From Nocardia nova (GTDB taxonomy: Bacteria > Actinomycetota > Actinomycetes > Mycobacteriales > Mycobacteriaceae), in NCBI RefSeq assembly GCF_002933465.1, contig NZ_PSZE01000023.1:1-64000 (forward strand): 64,000 bases of DNA. The letters run 5' to 3'. Below the pieces are notes generated by a model. That model did no database searches and had not been told where the DNA came from. It was given only the letters and a program-made list of their open reading frames with translations. The translations under genes were made by a program, and so were the position numbers. Shown here piece by piece: positions 8,138 to 15,371 of this stretch. How positions within the stretch are numbered: the stretch's first letter is position 1; the number at the start of each line of letters is the position of its first letter.

Positions 8138-8182
8138 CGGAGACGCCTCTCCGTATAGTGGCAAAGCGGAGAGTATTCTCCG
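8138..8182. promoter_or_regulatory. Twin operators CGGAGA-N4-TCTCCG
   Basis: Two inverted repeats lie side by side: CGGAGAcgccTCTCCG at 8138-8153 and CGGAGAgtatTCTCCG at 8167-8182. Their centres are 29 bp apart, close to three helical turns, so two regulator dimers would sit on one face of the helix. They lie between the divergent TetR and NmrA-like genes. Confidence 0.8.
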
Positions 8183-8230
8183 TTTACTGCTGTGGCGCGG
8201 TAGAGCCGAAGACTCGCCTACGGAGGGCAT

Positions 8231-8803
8231 ATGGAACAGGTCGTTTTCGTCACCGGCGCGACCGGACAGCAAGGCGGGGCGGTCGCCGACCGTCTGCTCG
8301 CCGATGGATGGCGGGTGCGGGTCTTGACTCGCCGCCCGGACAGCGACAGGGCGCGGAGCTTGGCGCGGGCGGGAGCGCAGGTGATCGCGGGCTCGCTGGA
8401 GGACCCGGCGACGATCGCCCGCTGCGTCGACGGCGCCTACGGCGTGTACAGCGTGCATCCCGGGCCGCTGTCCCCGGAGCAGGACGAGGTGAAGGCCGGC
8501 AAGGCGGTCACCGACGCGGCGGTGAAATATGGTGTGGCGCACCTGGTTTACAGCTCGGGCCTCGGTGCCGATCGAGGCGGCCAGCCGACCAAATGGGAGA
8601 TCGAGCGGTACATCGCCGCGTCGGGTATCTCGGCTACGGTGCTGCGGCCGAGTTCTTTCATGGAGAACCTGATCACGCAGTCCGAGACGGTCGGGATCCG
8701 CGACGGCGCGCTGCGCACCGCCGCGGCCGCGCACGTGCGTCAGCACTTCGTCGCGCTCGACGATATCGGCGCGTTCACCGTGACCGAAACTGTCAGCCGG
8801 TGA
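8231..8803 (+). pseudogene. C-terminally truncated NmrA-like NAD(P)-binding protein
   Basis: The protein starts normally with VFVTGATGQQGGAVADRLLADGW, the NmrA Rossmann motif, and continues through VYSSGLGADRGGQPTKWEIERYI and LRPSSFMENL. NmrA-like proteins run to about 280-300 residues; this one stops at 190, right after HFVALDDIGAF, where the family continues into its C-terminal domain. The stop overlaps the end of the opposing SnoaL gene by 11 bp, so a deletion has probably joined the two. The N-terminal part could still fold and bind nucleotide. It is controlled by the divergent TetR. Confidence 0.7.
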
Positions 8804-9224
8804 CCGCCGGCTCACCGAAGACGTCACGGTGCCCGCGCGCGGTGTCCATGTATTCGCGAACCCGGTGAATCACTCCGTCGCGCAGTTCGAACACGAAACA
8901 GTAGTCGTTGCTGTAGCGATTTCCGTTCGCCAGCGTGGCGGTCATCGTCTCCTCCACGATCACCCGGTCGCCCTCGGCGTAGAAGCCGTGAAAATCCAGC
9001 GCGACATCGGCGACGAACAGGCGGGGAAAACCGTTCGCGATGAACTCCGTGATGGCCTCGCGTCCGATCATGTGGCTGGGAGCGTCCAACGCGACCGCGG
9101 TGGCATTGCCGGCCGGCGCCAGCCACTCGGCGTCCGGAGTGAAGAATGCTGCGATCTGCTCGGCGTCATGGCTGGCGAAGGCTCGCCAGGCAGCCTGAAC
9201 CACGGTCCTGTTGTCTGGTGTCAT
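8793..9224 (-). CDS. SnoaL-like/nuclear-transport-factor-2-fold protein
   Basis: This 143-residue protein has the SnoaL-like pattern: an N-terminal helix (VVQAAWRAFASHDAEQIAAFF), TPDAEWLAPAGN, FIANGFPRLF, and beta strands with VIVEETMTATLANGNRYSNDYCFVFEL. Relatives are ketosteroid-isomerase-like enzymes or small-ligand binders, and no specific activity can be given. ATG at 9224 is taken as the start; an upstream in-frame Met would add residues without similarity. It converges on the truncated NmrA gene and overlaps it by 11 bp. Confidence 0.8.
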   Translation of the reverse strand: MTPDNRTVVQAAWRAFASHDAEQIAAFFTPDAEWLAPAGNATAVALDAPSHMIGREAITEFIANGFPRLFVADVALDFHGFYAEGDRVIVEETMTATLANGNRYSNDYCFVFELRDGVIHRVREYMDTARGHRDVFGEPAVTG

Positions 9225-9320
9225 GGCCCGGACCTTACCGTCGTGAACGACGGCGATCCGGCGGGAAATGGACAAGGTCATCGGGGTGGCGGGGAGCATC
9301 GGCGGCCCGTGCCGCCGCGT

Positions 9321-9346
9321 GGGCCGCACGATCGCTCGTGCGGCCC
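9321..9346. terminator. Hairpin identical to the one at 7427, reversed
   Basis: GGGCCGCACGA and TCGTGCGGCCC form a perfect 11-bp stem around TCGC. It is the reverse complement of the core of the 7427-7454 hairpin. It lies downstream of the ppnP gene on the minus strand and may terminate it. The rest of 9225-9403 shows nothing else. Confidence 0.6.
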
Positions 9347-9403
9347 TCCTTCGGTAAAGCCTTGCGCGGCAGCGGTTCTCGCGGTTGCGGTGTTATCGGC
9401 TGT

Positions 9404-9715
9404 TCAGCCGAAGTGGCAGACGTAGTGCAGGGTTTCCCGCACGTCGATGTCGAACGAGCTGTCGCCGGGCACGGAGAACGATTCGCCGCCGCGGTAGGTC
9501 GTGGGCTCGGTTTCGCCGGGTAGAGTCACGGCGCATTCACCCTCGACCAGCTCCATGATTTCCGGGGCGCCGGTGGTGAAGGTCAATGCCGCCGGCAGGA
9601 TCACGCCGACCGACTTCCTGGTGCCGTCGGGCAGCGTGATGTCGTGGCTCACGCATTTGCCGTCGAAGTACACATTGGCCTTCGTGGCCACGCTGACGTT
9701 CTCGAACTGCGACAT
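9404..9715 (-). CDS. ppnP: Pyrimidine/purine nucleoside phosphorylase (PpnP, YaiE family)
   Basis: This 103-residue protein is a single cupin of the DUF1255/YaiE family: NVYFDGKCVSHDITLPDGTRKSVGVILPA, FTTGAPEIMELVEGECAVTLPG, and the ending FDIDVRETLHYVCHFG. Family length is about 95-105. E. coli PpnP splits several nucleosides with phosphate to the base and ribose-1-phosphate. It is a single gene with about 100 bp between it and the upstream metallo-hydrolase. Confidence 0.88.
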   Translation of the reverse strand: MSQFENVSVATKANVYFDGKCVSHDITLPDGTRKSVGVILPAALTFTTGAPEIMELVEGECAVTLPGETEPTTYRGGESFSVPGDSSFDIDVRETLHYVCHFG

Positions 9716-9818
9716 GGTCTCTTTCCCGGAGGTGATGTGGAGTAGTCAGCCTACTGACGCCACCTCCGGGCCCCGCACGGCGGGATCGAGGTGCGGGCGA
9801 GGATTTCCGCGCAGGTCC

Positions 9819-10439
9819 TCAGTGTCCGCGCTTGATCCACTCCGGCAGGTGGGGTGCTTCGGCGCCGATGGTGGTGGAGTCGCCGTGTCCGGTCAGGACG
9901 GTGGTGTCCTCGGCCAGGTGCAGCAGGCGGGTGCGGATGGATTCGATGATCGTCGGGAAGCTCGAGAACGAGCGGCCGGTGGCGCCGGGACCGCCCTGGA
10001 ACAGGGTGTCACCGGTGAAGACCGTCTTCTCCGAGGCCAGGTACAGGCTCACCGCGCCGGGGGAGTGGCCCGGTGTGTGCAGGACCTCGATCTCGCTGCC
10101 CGCCACCGGAATTCGCTCCCGATCGTGTAACGGTTCGTAGCGGGTGTCGGGGAAGAGCGCGCTCCACAGCATCTCGTCGGCCGGGTGCAGCCGGATCGGG
10201 GCGTGCAGGGCCTCGGCCAGCTCGGTGGCCACGTTGATGTGGTCGTTGTGGGCGTGGGTGCAGATGATCGCGCGCACGGCGCGATCGCCGACGGCCGCGA
10301 TGATCGGCTCGGCCTGGTGGGCGGCATCGATCACAACGGCCTCACGGTCGTCGCCGACGACCCAGACGTTGTTGTCGACATCCCAGCTGCCGCCGTCCAA
10401 TTCGAACTTTCCGGAGGTGACGACGCGGTCGATCTTCAC
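9819..10439 (-). CDS. Metallo-beta-lactamase-fold hydrolase (Rv2260-like)
   Basis: This 206-residue protein has the metal motif HAHNDH, then HTPGHSPGAVSLYL, TGDTLFQGGPGATGRSFSSF and a final TGHGDSTTIGAE, the glyoxalase-II-like ligand set for two metals. The GTG start overlaps the mscR TGA (GTGA), so the genes are translationally coupled. In mycobacteria a similar hydrolase follows mscR, and a thioester such as S-formyl-mycothiol is the natural guess for its substrate. That substrate is inference. Confidence 0.87.
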   Translation of the reverse strand: MKIDRVVTSGKFELDGGSWDVDNNVWVVGDDREAVVIDAAHQAEPIIAAVGDRAVRAIICTHAHNDHINVATELAEALHAPIRLHPADEMLWSALFPDTRYEPLHDRERIPVAGSEIEVLHTPGHSPGAVSLYLASEKTVFTGDTLFQGGPGATGRSFSSFPTIIESIRTRLLHLAEDTTVLTGHGDSTTIGAEAPHLPEWIKRGH

Positions 10440-11518
10440 AGCGTCACCACCGATCGCAGCACATCGCCGTGGTGCATGGTGGTGAAGGCCTGCTCGACCT
10501 GGTCGAGGGTCACGCGCTCGCTCACGAACCGCTCCAGCGGCAACCGTCCCTGGCGGTAGAGGTCGAGCAGCATCGGGAAGTCGCGTTCCGGCAGGCAGTC
10601 GCCGTACCAGGAGGATTTCAGCGAGCCGCCGTGGGAGAAGAAGTCGATCAGCGGCATCTCCAGCTGCATATCCGGCGTCGGCACGCCGACCAGCACCACC
10701 GTGCCGGCCAGATCGCGAGCGTAGAAGGCCTGCTTCCAGGTTTCCGGCCGCCCGACCGCGTCGATCACCACGTCGGCGCCGAAACCGCCGGTCAATTCCT
10801 GCACCCGCTCGACCACGTCGTCACCGGCCTCGAGGGTGTGGGTGGCGCCGAGTTCGGTGGCCCACTCCAGCTTTCGCGGATCGCGGTCGATGGCGATGAT
10901 GGTGGTGGCGCCCGCCAGCCGGGCCCCCGCGATGGCCGCGTCACCGACGCCGCCGCAGCCGATGACCGCGACCGAATCGCCGTAGCTCACCCCGCCGGTG
11001 TTGATCGCCGCGCCCAGTCCGGCCATCACACCGCAGCCGAGCAGCCCGGCCACGGCGGGATCGGTCTCCGGGGCGATCACGGTGCACTGTCCCTCGTGCA
11101 CCAGGGTCTTGTCGGCGAAGGCGCCGATGCCGAGGGCCGGGGTCAGCTCGGTGCCGTCGGCCAGTGTCATCGGCTTGCTCGCGTTGTGGGTGTCGAAGCA
11201 GTACCACGGTTTGCCGCGTTTGCAGGCGCGGCACTGCCCGCACACCGCGCGCCAGTTCAAGACCACATGATCGCCGGGCTCGACGTGGGTGACCGCATCG
11301 CCGACGGTCTCCACCACGCCGGCCGCCTCGTGGCCGAGCAGGAAGGGGAATTCGTCGTTGATGCCGCCCTCGCGGTAGGTCAGATCGGTATGGCACACCC
11401 CGCAGGCCTGCACCCGCACCACCACGTCGTGCGGGCCCGGATCGGGAATGACGATATCGACGATCTCGACCGGGGCGCCCACACTGCGGGCGATGACGCC
11501 GCGAACCTTCTGGGACAT
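10436..11518 (-). CDS. mscR: S-nitrosomycothiol reductase / mycothiol-dependent formaldehyde dehydrogenase
   Basis: This 360-residue zinc alcohol dehydrogenase matches remembered MscR (Rv2259, 361 aa) closely: GVCHTDLTYREGGINDEFPF with the catalytic zinc Cys, structural zinc cysteines in CGQCRACKRGKPWYC, VIGCGGVGDAAIAGA for NAD, and DFFSHGGSLKSSWYGDCLPE. It oxidises the formaldehyde-mycothiol adduct and reduces S-nitrosomycothiol. ATG 11518 has AAAGGAG eight bases upstream. The gene is coupled to a metallo-hydrolase downstream. It confirms a mycothiol-producing actinomycete. It is not the AdhB gene of the cyp51 region, which is a different alcohol dehydrogenase. Confidence 0.93.
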   Translation of the reverse strand: MSQKVRGVIARSVGAPVEIVDIVIPDPGPHDVVVRVQACGVCHTDLTYREGGINDEFPFLLGHEAAGVVETVGDAVTHVEPGDHVVLNWRAVCGQCRACKRGKPWYCFDTHNASKPMTLADGTELTPALGIGAFADKTLVHEGQCTVIAPETDPAVAGLLGCGVMAGLGAAINTGGVSYGDSVAVIGCGGVGDAAIAGARLAGATTIIAIDRDPRKLEWATELGATHTLEAGDDVVERVQELTGGFGADVVIDAVGRPETWKQAFYARDLAGTVVLVGVPTPDMQLEMPLIDFFSHGGSLKSSWYGDCLPERDFPMLLDLYRQGRLPLERFVSERVTLDQVEQAFTTMHHGDVLRSVVTL

Positions 11519-11585
11519 GGAATCTCCTTTACGCGTCGAGGGTGTCGGTTCACCTACGGTCAGTGTATGCCGGGGCAGATTTATC

Positions 11586-11597
11586 GGACAGGTGTCC
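11586..11597. promoter_or_regulatory. Palindrome upstream of mscR
   Basis: GGACAGGTGTCC is an inverted repeat with 5-bp arms, 68 bp upstream of the mscR start. It may bind a regulator. The remaining 11598-11764 shows no gene or site I can support. Confidence 0.35.
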
Positions 11598-11764
11598 GGA
11601 CTGTGGTTCGATTTCGTGTGCGGCGGTGACGACGTGCTGGTGAAAACCATGTCGTTACCGGGTCGGTCCGGTGGGTATGGCCGTGCGGGCTCCGGTCGCC
11701 GTGCCGATGGAGTTCTCGGTCCGAGTCGAGCACGTGGGTCCGCGGCCGCACGGGACGCCTGCGG

Positions 11765-12049
11765 TCAGGAGGCGAATCGGCGGCGGAACTCCTCGCTCAC
11801 CGCGCACCACAGCGCGTGGTATTCCGGCAGAAGCGAATGCGCCTGCGCGAGTGTCGGTGTGACGGTGAACATCACCCCGTCGCGGGAGTACGGCATCGCC
11901 GCGTGGTGCGCGAAACGTGCGGTGTCGATGGCGGATTCGCGATCGGCGAGGTGGGTGATCTCGATCCGGCCGTGGTCGTCGACCCGCCACCAGGCCGACC
12001 GTGAGCCGGTCGCCGTGCGAAAGTGTTCGTTATTCCCGGTACCGGTCAC
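11765..12049 (-). CDS. Small hypothetical protein, last gene of a three-gene cluster
   Basis: The 94-residue product is soluble and rich in aromatic and charged residues (SAWWRVDDHGRIEITHLADRES, FTVTPTLAQAHSLLPEYHALWCAVSEEFRRRF). I do not recognise a domain. Its ATG lies 20 bp inside the end of the upstream small membrane-protein gene, suggesting translational coupling. The cluster is divergent from an XRE/DUF397 pair, a setting common in Nocardia-like genomes. Confidence 0.65.
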   Translation of the reverse strand: MTGTGNNEHFRTATGSRSAWWRVDDHGRIEITHLADRESAIDTARFAHHAAMPYSRDGVMFTVTPTLAQAHSLLPEYHALWCAVSEEFRRRFAS

Positions 12050-12215
12050 GGTATTTCGCCTTTCGCACCCGGTCTTCGTCGGCGATGCGGTCGAGAATGG
12101 CGCGCACCGAATATCGTGTGTCCGGCTTGGAAATCTGCTCGGGCCAGAACACCGCGAGCGCGATGACCGCCAGCGGAATACTGATCAGCAGAACGAATTC
12201 CCAGAACATCCGCAT
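12030..12215 (-). CDS. Small single-pass membrane protein
   Basis: The 61-residue product begins MRMFWEFVLLISIPLAVIAL, one strong hydrophobic segment at about residues 4-24, and ends in a highly charged cytosolic tail (ILDRIADEDRVRKAKYRDRYRE). The ATG shares a base with the stop of the Cys-rich gene upstream (TGATG), and the tail overlaps the next gene by 20 bp. Function is unknown. The overlaps at both ends argue that it is a real translated gene. Confidence 0.65.
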   Translation of the reverse strand: MRMFWEFVLLISIPLAVIALAVFWPEQISKPDTRYSVRAILDRIADEDRVRKAKYRDRYRE

Positions 12216-12382
12216 CACTCCCGGCCCGAGTCCGGCACCAGGTGTTTCGCCTCGATGAGCCGCTGTTTCGCCTGCTGTTTGACCGGGCACACGCACAAAG
12301 CGCAGTCGATGTGCAATTGCATGATGATGTGCGCGTAGGAGACGGTCATGATCGGCATTCGATCGTGGTTGAGCAGTCCCAT
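12215..12382 (-). CDS. Small Cys-containing protein next to XRE/DUF397 cassette
   Basis: Reading the complement from 12382 gives a 55-residue protein: MGLLNHDRMPIMTVSYAHI, then a Cys cluster CALCVCP at residues 27-33 and a basic helix (VKQQAKQRLIEAKHLVPDSGRE). The stop overlaps the next start as TGATG, and GGGGAAG lies about 10 bases before the ATG. The three closely spaced Cys could bind a metal, but no known fold is evident. It heads a three-gene cluster divergent from the XRE regulator. Confidence 0.6.
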   Translation of the reverse strand: MGLLNHDRMPIMTVSYAHIIMQLHIDCALCVCPVKQQAKQRLIEAKHLVPDSGRE

Positions 12383-12577
12383 GGTGGATACTTCCCCTGC
12401 AATGTGAAAGTGGTTGTCGGCGTTGAGGTTGCATCGACTCGGCCGCGAGTTGTAGTCGAATGGCGGGGATTTCGGGCATCCGTTGCCGTACCGATTGTTT
12501 GAACTCGTCTACCGGCAACCTGTCCAGTGGGGACCTGTCCAGAAAACCGGGACACAATCGATAGGGGAGCTAACAAA

Positions 12578-13189
12578 ATGGGGTCAGGGAGCACACTCGC
12601 GCAACGAGCATTGGGGCGTGAACTGCGACGGCTGCGAAACGCCAAGGGAATGGGACAATCCCAGGCCGCGCGCATCGCGGAAACATCGCATCAGACCATC
12701 GGCCGCATCGAAGAGGGGCAAACGACGCGGATCACGAGCCTCCAGGTGAACGCACTGTGCGACAGCTATGGGGCGACCGATGAGGAGCGGCGTGTCTGCC
12801 TGGATCTGGTGAAGGAGATTCGCGCATCGCGGGAGGGGAAGGTGACGGCCAGTTGGTGGAGGGCGTACGCGGACCAGATTTCGACGGGTTTCAACCACTA
12901 CCTGGCTTTGGAAGATGCGGCAGACCGGTTGACGATCTGGAAGACGACCATCGTTCACGGCATCGAGCGCTCTCGGTTCCTACGTAGGTTCGTTTACATA
13001 GCTGGAGTTTCCGGACTTGATATCAGGGCTGGCTCAACCTCCGATCGTGTACGTCGAGGGTTGGGCGGGTGATCTCTATCTCGAACGGGAGGCTGAGCTG
13101 CAGCGATATACGCCAGCGCTCCGGGAGATTCGTCGTGTAGCGTTGTCCGAACGTGATTCCGTAGCACTGATCAAGGAGCGCATGCCATG
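12578..13189 (+). pseudogene. XRE/DUF5753 regulator with internal deletion
   Basis: From ATG 12578 (GGGGAG upstream) the protein begins as an actinobacterial XRE regulator: LGRELRRLRNAKGMGQSQAARIAETSHQTIGRIEEG is the helix-turn-helix, followed by TASWWRAYADQISTGFNHYLALEDAADRLTIWKTTIVHGI, the start of DUF5753. It then loses the family pattern and stops at 13072. In another frame from about 13002, LEFPDLISGLAQPPIVYVEGW and RYTPALREIRRVALSERDSV are the normal DUF5753 C-terminus, ending at the ATGA overlap with DUF397. About 85 residues are missing plus a frame change. The HTH part could still be made. Confidence 0.8.
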
Positions 13190-13393
13190 AGCAACGACGA
13201 CCTGTCCGGGGCGAAGTGGTTCAAGTCCAGCTTCTCGGGATCGACCAAGGACTGCGTCGAGGTGGCGTTCCTGGATGCTGGTGTCGGTGTTCGTGATTCG
13301 AAGAACCCCACCGGTCCTGCTCTGATCTTCACGCCGACCGAGTGGTCCGCGTTCACAGCCGGCGTCGAGGCCGGCAAGTTCGACCAGGCATAA
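13187..13393 (+). CDS. DUF397 protein
   Basis: This 68-residue protein is a typical DUF397 member: LSGAKWFKSSFSGSTKDCVEVAFL, VGVRDSKNPTGPALIFTPTEWSAFTAGVEAGKFD. DUF397 proteins are small actinobacterial partners encoded beside XRE/DUF5753 regulators. Some such pairs control development or behave like toxin-antitoxin units. Its ATG overlaps the end of the XRE reading frame (ATGA), so it was the second gene of that unit. With the regulator broken, it may now be an orphan. Confidence 0.9.
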   Translation: MSNDDLSGAKWFKSSFSGSTKDCVEVAFLDAGVGVRDSKNPTGPALIFTPTEWSAFTAGVEAGKFDQA

Positions 13394-13416
13394 GCCTCTG
13401 CTCCGCGCCCGAACCG

Positions 13417-13459
13417 AGAACCCTCGAAGCCGCTGCATCCCAAGGGCTTCGAGGGTTCT
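13417..13459. terminator. 15-bp stem terminator
   Basis: AGAACCCTCGAAGCC (13417-13431) pairs exactly with GGCTTCGAGGGTTCT (13445-13459) around a 13-base loop and is followed by TTCC. It lies 24 bp after the DUF397 stop and before the convergent Rpn remnant, so it may serve both. Confidence 0.8.
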
Positions 13460-13488
13460 TCCGTATCACCGCCGGATGGACCCGAAAC

Positions 13489-14378
13489 CTATCGGTCGAA
13501 GACGGCGGCAAGTGTGTCCGCGGTGAGGATTCGTAGCGCCCACTTCCGCACTTCTTCGGGCCGCGCCGCGTGTACGGACTCGGTGACCGATTCCGGCAAC
13601 GGCCCGAACTTGAACGCGAGCTGCTGAAGCAGCACCCTCGCCTCCCCGCGCGCCTCCCCGCGCGCCTCGCCACGTGCTTCCCCGCGGGCCTCCAGTTCTT
13701 CGGCGATGGTCATGAAGACCTCCTTCGTATGCGGATCGAGCTGATCCAACAGCGGCTGCAGGTCGCTGCCGCTGGTTCCGCCGACATAAATAAGATAGTT
13801 CAAGGCCGTGATCAGGTCATCTCGTCCGGTGGGGTCGGCGGCCATTCGTGCCAGGACCGGGGCGAGTAGTACCAGCTGCTCGACCAGCTCCGGGTTGTTG
13901 TACGCGATCTTGTGCAAGGTGAGCATCACCGAAACGGTCGCGGTCAGTTCCTCGCGGGCCAGCAACTGCTGCACGTCCAGGGCTGCGATGTCGTCCAGCA
14001 CGAAGCCGTAGTGCGGCAGGTAGGGCTTCAGTGCTGCCCGGAGGTCATCGTCGAGATCTATCAGCTCTGTCAGCTCCGTCGGTTCACGCTGCTCTGATGC
14101 TCGAGCAGGATGAAGATGTATGCGTCACGGGTGTCGATCCGGGTCCGGTAGAGCAGGTCGGTATAGAGGGCCGCGAGTTCCTTGGTGAGCAGACTGCCCG
14201 ATTGCAGCTCCAGATGATCCCAATCCATCCGAGCGACAACCGATTTCGGTAACACCGCACGCAACTCGGAGGCTGCGTCGGCGGGTCGGCTCATGACGCA
14301 CCGGAAGTATCGGTCGTGCGGTTGAGGCGGTGAGCCGGGAAACTTCGACGTGGAGTCGCGCGCTCGAGACGAGGACAT
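13489..14378 (-). pseudogene. Rpn/YhgA-type PD-(D/E)XK nuclease with internal deletion
   Basis: The minus-strand N-terminal frame from ATG 14378 reads PHDRYFRCVMSRPADAASEL, ELAALYTDLLYRTRID and YIFILLEHQSSVN, the Rpn/transposase-like nuclease start. It hits a stop at 14070. In another frame PTELTELIDLDDDLRAALKP and LDDIAALDVQQLLAREEL continue to the normal C-terminus at 13489. The family segment between EHQSSV and PTEL (about 45 residues, including MPFRLL) is absent at the junction, and the frame changes. Rpn proteins are recombination-promoting nucleases. The C-terminal frame holds an EARG repeat. Confidence 0.8.
13639..13695. repeat. 12-bp tandem repeats encoding EARG
   Basis: Four to five 12-bp units encode EARGEARGEARGEARGEA on the minus strand inside the Rpn-type gene. 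Such repeats are frequent in actinobacterial Rpn proteins just before the C-terminal helices and can expand or contract by slippage. They are coding, not CRISPR, since there are no spacers. Confidence 0.85.
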
Positions 14379-14622
14379 GTACGGAAAGATACTCTGCCGC
14401 AACGACATTCATGTCGCCGGGCGGCACGTAGTGTGGATGATCCGGCCGAATCTTCGGAGTGTTCGCATGCCGCGCTCGTACCCGCCCTTTCATTCGTCTG
14501 CGGCCAACGGTCGAAATCGGTGGTCGTCGTTTTCGAACACTCGGGCGACGTTAGTTGACCGATCGACTACTCTGTCGCGAAGTCACCAAGGAGAGCGCGG
14601 TGGATCACAGGGGGGAATACCA

Positions 14623-15321
14623 CTGTTTTCGGACATTTTACCTCGGTTCGACAGCACGAAACTGCTGGAAGCGGGTGTGCGGCAAAGTTGGCCGATCGGT
14701 GCGGTATTGCTACACGAGGGCGAGGAATCGGACCACGTTCTGGTGATCGAGTCGGGCCGGGTGAAAGTTAGTTCGTCCGCGCCGAGCGGAAAACAGGTCG
14801 TCCTCGGCATCCGCGGCCCCGGCGAGCTGCTCGGGGAGCTCTCTGCGATCGATGCGCGTGCGCGGTCGGCGACCATCACCGCGATCTCGCCGGTTGTCGC
14901 AACTGCTGTGTCGGGCAGAGTGTTCCGCGCATTGCTCATACGCGACGGGGCGTTGACATTCGATCTGTTGCGAACGGTGGTTGCCCGGTTGCGCGAGGCA
15001 GACGTGCAACGCCTGGACTACGGCGCGTACACCGTCGCCGAGCGACTGGCCCGATTGCTGCTCGAATATGCCCGCCGATACGGGCGTGCCGAGGCGGATC
15101 GGGTAGTCATCGCGCTGCCACTGACTCAGACAGAACTGGCCCATGCGGCCGGTGCATCCCGCGAAGCGGTGGCCAAGGCGTTCAAGCAGCTGCGCGCGAT
15201 CGGTGCGATCAGGACGTCTCGTCGTTCTGTGGAGCTGCTGCGCCCCGCCCTGCTCGCCGAGATAGCCGAGTCTGTGCCGAATGTGTATTCGGACGCAGAC
15301 ATGCGCGACCCCAGCCGATAG
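14623..15321 (+). CDS. Crp/Fnr-family regulator with intact cyclic-nucleotide cassette
   Basis: The 232-residue protein has an N-terminal cNMP-binding barrel and a C-terminal winged helix (LPLTQTELAHAAGASREAVAKAF). The phosphate-binding cassette is conserved: GELSAIDARARSAT at about 14836-14877 has the Glu and Arg used to hold the cyclic phosphate. The true start is unclear. The best ribosome site (AAGGAG, 14588-14593) precedes GTG 14600, but that frame is off by one; a seventh G in the tract at 14610-14615 would join them. CTG 14623 is given as the earliest in-frame codon with a purine tract upstream. It leads the cyclase/P-loop cluster. Confidence 0.85.
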   Translation: MFSDILPRFDSTKLLEAGVRQSWPIGAVLLHEGEESDHVLVIESGRVKVSSSAPSGKQVVLGIRGPGELLGELSAIDARARSATITAISPVVATAVSGRVFRALLIRDGALTFDLLRTVVARLREADVQRLDYGAYTVAERLARLLLEYARRYGRAEADRVVIALPLTQTELAHAAGASREAVAKAFKQLRAIGAIRTSRRSVELLRPALLAEIAESVPNVYSDADMRDPSR

Positions 15322-15371
15322 ACCTGAGGAACGCCGGATCCACGGGTACGCCCCATCAGCCAGGAGAAGTC

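Noticed and set aside
7427..9346. Composite transposon bounded by the paired hairpins
   Set aside because: No transposase, no target duplication, and the repeats look like ordinary terminators; kept only as a low-interest finding.
10436..11518. AdhB of the cyp51 region (Rv0761c-like)
   Set aside because: The sequence follows MscR (Rv2259) block by block, and the metallo-hydrolase partner fits the mscR locus.
13639..13695. CRISPR-like array
   Set aside because: The 12-bp units are contiguous, have no spacers and encode EARG in frame.
14555..14746. Separate small gene starting upstream of the Crp gene
   Set aside because: After about 8 codons past GTG 14600 the frame loses protein-like features and overlaps the conserved Crp barrel; better read as the displaced start of Crp.
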